Source: Rhodamnia argentea (lineage: Eukaryota; Streptophyta; Magnoliopsida; Myrtales; Myrtaceae). Taken from it: DNA of 64,000 nt. Made by a program: the position numbers and the translations under genes. This document shows positions 58,300 to 64,000 of this stretch, piece after piece. The notes under the pieces were generated by a model, which did not search any database, was not told where the DNA came from, and saw only the letters and a program-made list of their open reading frames with translations. The stretch spans positions 36,131,826-36,195,825 of the forward strand of contig NC_063150.1 in assembly GCF_020921035.1 (NCBI RefSeq). Direction: 5' to 3'. The number at the start of each line of letters is the position of its first letter. The stretch's first letter is position 1.

Positions 58300-60240
58300 A
58301 TTGACACCTAAATTTTGACTAACCTTTTATTTTGCATAAAAATCAGGAATTAAATTTTAGTTCCTACAAAAAAATAATTAACTTAATTTTCATATTCATT
58401 TTAGCATACATTGCATTCACATTTTAATCGGACCAACAGTGGACGGATGAGAACTTAATTAAATCATTTGGATCGAGCCTTGAGGGAATGCAAAATTCAG
58501 CTAGGCTGTTCTAGCATATTAGTGGCCGAAAATTACAACGAAAGAATGTAGTTTGGACCTTTAATTGAGCTGAGTGTTAGCCCATGGAAAAAGGCTTTCA
58601 ATTTAATTCATAACATTTGTTCAAGGAGTCAAGCCTATAAGTCCACAAGCATTAGGATTGATGAACAAGAAACCTAACATGCGCTATAAATAGAGCACTT
58701 AGGTTTCACAAGAAGGGGGGTCGGCAAAATTGACATTCGAAAGAATTCACGTGAGGAGAAAGACAGAACGGAGAGCGTTTTTTTTGGTCGAGCCCCTTGG
58801 GTGTTCCCTGAAGCTCCCTTCCGTGGTTGATCAAACAAGAAGCCATCGTATGTCTCACAACTCCATGTGCTCTGACCTCTTTTGCTCAAGGCTGCTGTCC
58901 AGGCAAGTTTCTAGTTGTTAGTTGGAGCCAAAACACCTCCGGTTTGGTGTTTGAAGTGCTATTGTTCGGTGCATCAACTTCAAGGCTGTTCAGGGAGTAA
59001 TTTGGTTGCTGTCCAATAGTTCTTTCGCTGCTGTCTTGAGCCCAAAACAGCCTTGTTTTGGGACGTTTTCACGTTACAATCAGTGCAGGTTTCTCAAGAT
59101 CACACGATCTGCTTTGCTCATCTTTTTGGGCGTTTACTTTGCTGTTCTACACGGGTAAATGCTCAAATTGGCCGCCACAAATTGTCCTTGCCGAACCCTC
59201 CAAGGCATGTAGAAGTTCCCTCACTGTTCGGTCAAAGTAGTCTGCTTGGAGTCCGAAATTTGGTTCGATTGCAGACTAGACGTGCTGTTTGTGCAGCCTT
59301 CTTTGGGTGAATTAGCGCGGGATTTCAGCTTGCAAAGGTAGACTTCGAAGGAGCTCCAAAGTGTTACAAATCCCTAGTTGATTGGATCCAGAAGCTTGCT
59401 TGATAATCAAATTTTCGGTTCAAGCTTACATCTCTATCTCAAGATATTCTGAAAATTGATTGCATCATTCGAATGCTTAGATGAACGAAATTTTCGGATG
59501 TGATGAGATTATTATCTATTTTAAAAAATCAGAATCGGAAGTTATCTTGTGAATATCTTGGGTATCATTGAATTTGACTTTGGATATATTTGCTTATCTT
59601 TGGATATATCTTGTGGTTCAATTTGAATATAATTTGAGTCTTGATCATATCTTTTAGGTTTGGATAATTATCTGAAAATTCATTTCAAATCTCAAGAGAT
59701 AATCTTTCCTATCTTAAAAGATGTGAATCCTTTGCGGATAGGGGCCTATCCCCTTTAAAATTTCGGCACCTACCCCTAGTTGGCCGAGAAATTAATTTTT
59801 TTTCATATACATTAGTCTAATTCAAATATTTTTATAATCTACCTTGACTATAATACATGCTCTCTTGTGCCTTGTCCCTCGGAATATGTGCATTGTGGAT
59901 GACTATCTGACTTCCCCCGAAGTACGATGTCATCTGTACATGAATTTGGCTAACCTATCCCATAACTTCGGGACCGGATCGACAAATTTCATAATATATA
60001 AATTCACTATCTGACCCCACCGCCGGGGTACGACGTGAATAAATTACTTTCTGACCCCGCCTCCCCGGTACGAAGTGAATTTATCGGAAAAATTTGGATT
60101 ATAAGGTGTATTGTGCTCAAGGTTTATTATAGTCTTATTTGATTCATTTTTTCATTAAAAAGTCATAAAATCATAAAAAAAAAATCATCATGTCTTGGCT
60201 TGAAATGAATTTTTTTGGAAATTACATCTTAAGGTGACTC
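58300..60240 (+). mobile_element. Probable LTR (solo or partial) of an LTR retrotransposon
   Basis: It begins near 'tgacacctaaattttgac' (58304), a form common at plant LTR starts. It contains a clear TATA box 'ctataaatag' (58683-58692) followed by a long non-coding leader. It ends in AT-rich DNA with 'aaaaaaatcatcat' type runs. No polyprotein lies inside. Orientation is taken from the TATA box. The exact end and a 5-bp target duplication were not found. The small open frames at 58730-59310 have no motif. Confidence 0.45.
59900..60090. repeat. Three degenerate 40-bp repeats (ctgac...cggtacga.gt)
   Basis: Copies near 59903, 60010 and 60051 share 'ctgac(t/c)(t/c)c(c)...(c/g)ggtacgacgtgaat' words; the last two are adjacent ('tctgaccccaccgccggggtacg' and 'tctgaccccgcctccccggtacg', each shown only as a landmark). 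They lie in the distal part of the putative LTR. Confidence 0.6.
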
Positions 60241-60655
60241 TTAATATAAATTGAAGCAATTTGTGTTAATTGTCCGACCAATTCATCATAAAAAAAAAAT
60301 CAAAAATTCACGGAAAGTGATGATGTCTCATTTGCATACCATATAATTTAATTTTTCATGCATTATTTTCTTGCCATCCATGCATTCCATGTCATTAGCA
60401 TATTCCACGTAGGTTACATATCATGAAATTTGGCTCATACTTGTCTTTGCATCAATTTTTTTTATCATGAATTGTTCTTTCACGACATTTAGGCTAGAGC
60501 ATTTCATCAAATTTTCACTCATTGTGTGTATCCCTATCACTTATGCCATGTCATATAGTTTAGATTTCATAGATTAGAATTCACATTCTTTTTTGCATTA
60601 AAATTTGGTTTTTTTAGTCATCATGCATAATTGTTTTCATCATATAATGTTTTGT
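60241..60655. other. AT-rich DNA between two retrotransposon pieces
   Basis: No gene. Many 'catg/catt' words ('catgcattat', 'catgtcattagcat') resemble retrotransposon interior DNA, but nothing can be assigned. Confidence 0.35.
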
Positions 60656-60659
60656 CATA

Positions 60660-61963
60660 TGTCCTCTAGATTAGCAACGCAAGTGCACGTATCGAACAAG
60701 TAATAAAGTGATGAATAAAAGTATCGTTCCCACAGAGATTGTAGACAAATCAATCAAATTACTTACTAAAGGTGAACAATTCTCAAATTTATCTAACCAA
60801 TTAAAAATTTAACGAAGGAATCAAAATTCTAAAGAAAAATAAATTAACCGAGGCAGAATGCACAAACTAAACGTAGAAATTTCGAATATAAAGAAGCAAA
60901 GAACAACGTATTTCTATTAAGGATAAAAAAAAACATTAGAGCATCCGATTTCACTTAACCAATCAAGATTAATTAACAAATCTCGTCATGCAATCAAATT
61001 GAATTCATAGTGTGATGGTAGAACTTCTTAATTTAAATCACTATCCTTGGTCCGGTATAGCGACCCTACTTGGATTTAGCAACCCACACTTGTTCCATGT
61101 GAATTTAAGTAAATCCAAACGCAGTAAGATCTATGAACGTTCCCGGATTCAATAAACCACCCTCGATTTACATACTACCGAAACCACACAAAAACTTAAG
61201 ATATCTCTATCTATAATGGATTCATGGCTATATATCATAAAGCAATCGCATGGAATCTCCTTTCGGTCTCAAACATGCAACAAAAATCATTCAAGTGGTG
61301 ATCAAACACTTAAAAGCATTAAGAACATGATATATAACTCCCACATATGAATTCTAAAATTGCATAAACGAGTCTAGAAAATTAATCAATCAAAGTTAAG
61401 CTACATCGTAGCTCTAACAAGAAGTAGTCTAGAACATAATGAAGCTTAAATTAAAAATGATGAATAAACTAAACATGATGAAAAAAAAACCTAGAACAAG
61501 TTCACCAAGAATAATCAAGGATTGACTTTGAATTCGCCTTCTTCTTCTTCACTTGGCATCCGGCATTGAAAGGAAGAATAGAAGAAAAGCCCTAAATGTC
61601 GTACGATAAAAAAAACGTCTCCTCTATCTCTCTTCTTCAAAAAATATCACGTTCTTTTTTCTGCATATGGCCATCTTCTTGTTTTGAAAAAAAGAAATCT
61701 TGATCACACCAGAATAGGATTGCAATCAAAGATTCTTCCCAAAAATAGACTTCTCTCAATAATAAAACTCCTAATTTAGCTTGGATTTTGAATTTCTCCC
61801 CAAGAAAAGCTTGATTCTCCTTGATTTCAAATTTGCATGGCTGAAGATCGGATTACCTACAAAATCAATTAAAAATAAATAAAGTAGACATCAAATTCAA
61901 TTGAAACTAAGCAAATATTAAGTCTAAAATAATAAATAAACTCTATATAAAATAGAGTTATCA
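60660..61963 (-). mobile_element. 3' LTR of an Athila-like Ty3/gypsy element
   Basis: On the minus strand it starts TGATAACTC at 61963, immediately after the purine tract 'aagtttgggggta'. It ends near 60665 in a sequence containing 'ctgtgggaacgatac' and 'cgtgcacttgcg', words I associate with the end of Athila/Tat LTRs. Length about 1.3 kb. The exact terminal CA and target duplication are not resolved. Confidence 0.65.
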
Positions 61964-63442
61964 AATACCCCCAAACTTAACATTTTGCTAGTCCTCGAGC
62001 AAAAGCACAACTAAAAACGCAAATTTTTTATCAACATATTTGCTCGAATTCTCAACGAAAAATATCAGAATCAATGCACAAGTTCAGTCTAAATCTAAAC
62101 ATGCAATCCGTGTGTGTGTGAAGTCCTCAACTTCTCAACTCATATGCAACCTAGATAAATCCACGTTGATATGCGAAACTCCAAACTCAAAATCCACTTA
62201 ACCAAATCTCATAAGTTTGTCAATCATTCCTCTCTCCACTAATGTAGACCACAAACTCAACCAAGAATCAATAGGTCTTAATAAGCTTATAACGTGGCTT
62301 GGCTAAGGGTTTGACAAAGATATGTTTAAGCTCAACTTACCTTACAGACACATCAATTCCATAACTCAATTGATTCTTTGGATTTGACAACAGTCAACAC
62401 CTTCTCTTTTTCTCCTTTTTTTTTTTCAACTTTTTTTTTTTTTTCATTGCTTCTCGTTCCATGCTTTACAGCGAAGTTTCTCCCCGAGTCCCTCCTTATA
62501 TAGTGCAATTCCAACCCATTGAGTATCCAAAAGGCTCACTCAAGTTGAAAGTTGGATATAGGGATCCGTATAAGCAGTACTAAAGAAGCAATATACACAT
62601 TTTTTTTTTTGCACATTTCTCTTTTTCTTTTTTCAATTTTTTTTTTCAGATACGTCAAGAATCCAAAGTTTATGATATCTTGAAGAATTAAATGTGTCCA
62701 TAGGGTATAGGGAAAACCGATGTCAATAAGCTCAGGCTACATTATAAGGGTATCCAAAGAAATTAGGCAATATCGGGCTCAATGGGGGTGACTAAGGATA
62801 AATAAGCAAGGTTGGCTTGAAAGGCTCAAACGATCCAACGAATGCCTAAATCATTTTCTTAATTAAGTTTAGCCTAGAATTTCGCCTCAAGAGAAAATCA
62901 GACAAAGTATAAGATTTGGGTGAGTTCTAAGAGAATCACATATTTTACATAAATCTTCTCTAGGTACACATGACTAAAAAAAACAAGGACTAGTGCTCAA
63001 AATATGGACTACATGTTCAAGATCAAGACTAACTCACACATCACTCCCATTTTGAATTTTTTTTTTTTCGAAAATCGCATCCAAATTAAACAAAGATTCA
63101 CGAAAGATTTTCACCCAAAAAAAAATTATCTCCCACCCCCATACTTAAATGCAGCAGTGTCCTCAATGCTGAAAAGAAAAGGAAAAATAATAAGGACAGA
63201 GAAACTCCCCTGGAATATGATGAATGCATGCCATAGGGGTAGTTGGGGTAGAAAGATTGGAGAAAACTTGGAGAAAAGTCCCTACAAAAATAAATCAAGT
63301 AATTAGGGCAAACTATTATGAGGAGAATTCGATTTTTTTTTTAATAGAACAAAATAAAATTAAATGCGAAAATTTAAAATGCTTGGGTTGCCTCCCAAGA
63401 AGCGCTTGCTTTATAGTTTGCAGCCAAACTCTTCCAACTCTT
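61964..63442 (-). other. Non-coding spacer between gypsy integrase and polypurine tract
   Basis: About 1.48 kb between the pol stop and the LTR. Athila-group elements often carry an extra, env-like frame here; I find no long open frame and no recognisable remnant. T-rich runs at 62408-62446, 62599-62650 and 63055-63069. Confidence 0.55.
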
Positions 63443-64000
63443 CTAAGCAGGTGAAAGCAATGTAACGGTGGCAGCCTGTGAGTCGAAACCACCTCCAAAG
63501 TAGGGCTTGAGATGTTGGCCGTTCACTTTAAAGGTTCCCTCCTTGTCATTAGCAACTTCAACTGTTCCATAAGGGAAAACCTTAGTGACCGTGAAAGGTC
63601 CAGACCATCTTGACTTCAACTTACCTGGAAATAGACGAAGTCGTGAGTTATATAATAAAACTCTTTGACCTATATGAAACTCCCTTCTTAAAATTTGTCT
63701 ATCATGCCATCTCTTCGTCCTCTCTTTATAGATCTTGGCATTCTCATATGCCTCATTGCGGAGCTCATCCAACTCATTCAATTGCAACAATCTCTTCTCA
63801 CCAGCTGCTTGCATATCAAAGTTGAGAAAACGTAATGCCCAATATGCTTTATGCTCTAACTCAACAGGCAAATGACATGCTTTTCCATAAACAAGTCGAA
63901 AAGGTGACATACCAATAGGAGTTTTGTAAGCAGTTCTATAAGCCCATAATGCATCATCAAGTTTAATTGCCCAATCCTTCCTATTATGATTCACCGACTT
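63443..64000 (-). CDS. Ty3/gypsy polyprotein, integrase C-terminal part (cut by window edge)
   Basis: The frame is open from the right edge to a stop at 63443-63445 (at least 183 residues). It carries '[21 protein letters not shown]', '[23 protein letters not shown]', '[28 protein letters not shown]' and 'SRWSGPFTV', the end of the integrase core and the GPY/F module of Ty3/gypsy integrases, with the [16 protein letters not shown] block typical of the Athila/Tat group. No stops are seen in this part, unlike the copia pieces, so this element is younger or better preserved. The polymerase, protease and gag would lie beyond the window. Confidence 0.9.
   Translation of the reverse strand, partial: KSVNHNRKDWAIKLDDALWAYRTAYKTPIGMSPFRLVYGKACHLPVELEHKAYWALRFLNFDMQAAGEKRLLQLNELDELRNEAYENAKIYKERTKRWHDRQILRREFHIGQRVLLYNSRLRLFPGKLKSRWSGPFTVTKVFPYGTVEVANDKEGTFKVNGQHLKPYFGGGFDSQAATVTLLSPA

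Noticed and set aside
59900-60090. Three spaced repeats as a CRISPR-like array
   Set aside because: Nuclear plant DNA, degenerate repeats, irregular spacing and only three copies.

Overview
The window is nuclear DNA of a flowering plant. The genes have GT-AG introns and eudicot-like products (CHX15-, HDA14- and SLO2-type proteins), the intergenic DNA is AT-rich, and Ty1/copia, Ty3/gypsy, hAT and long-TIR MITE sequences are interleaved with the genes. From memory, the long-TIR MITE family and the style of the TIR-NBS-LRR relic resemble Myrtaceae (Eucalyptus relatives). That is a guess from sequence style, not a measured result.

Layout. (1) 1-17.5 kb is a tandem array of a plant multi-pass membrane protein family: the 3' end of one copy at the left edge, a C-terminal relic, a frameshifted and truncated copy, a second C-terminal relic, and one intact 332-residue copy (15542-16540). 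The broken copy is cut by a roughly 9.7 kb block of nested, decayed retrotransposons (about 3.8-13.57 kb). (2) 17.5-20.7 kb is a long-TIR MITE whose interior is duplicated in tandem and then interrupted by a decayed hAT transposon with a perfect 8-bp target duplication. (3) 22-55 kb is the gene-bearing stretch: a chloroplast-type TPR protein (+), an intronless U-box/ARM E3 ligase (-), a three-exon CHX15-type cation/H+ exchanger (-), an eight-exon HDA14-type histone deacetylase (-) with a short-LTR copia element in its 3.4 kb intron, the RNA polymerase II CTD phosphatase SSU72 (+, four exons), and an intronless SLO2-like PPR protein (-). (4) 55.9-57.9 kb is a decayed TIR-NBS-LRR resistance gene (-). 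(5) 58.3-64 kb is retrotransposon sequence: a probable LTR with its own TATA box, then the 3' part of an Athila-like Ty3/gypsy element (-) that runs off the right edge.

The genes are unrelated housekeeping or regulatory genes, each with its own promoter, and not an operon or cluster. The only functional grouping is the tandem membrane-protein array. I did not find a convincing undescribed system. The most informative structures are the array and its decay history, three independent hAT insertions datable by 8-bp target duplications, the copia-bearing HDA14 intron together with that gene's missing start codon, and a G19/C19 hairpin.
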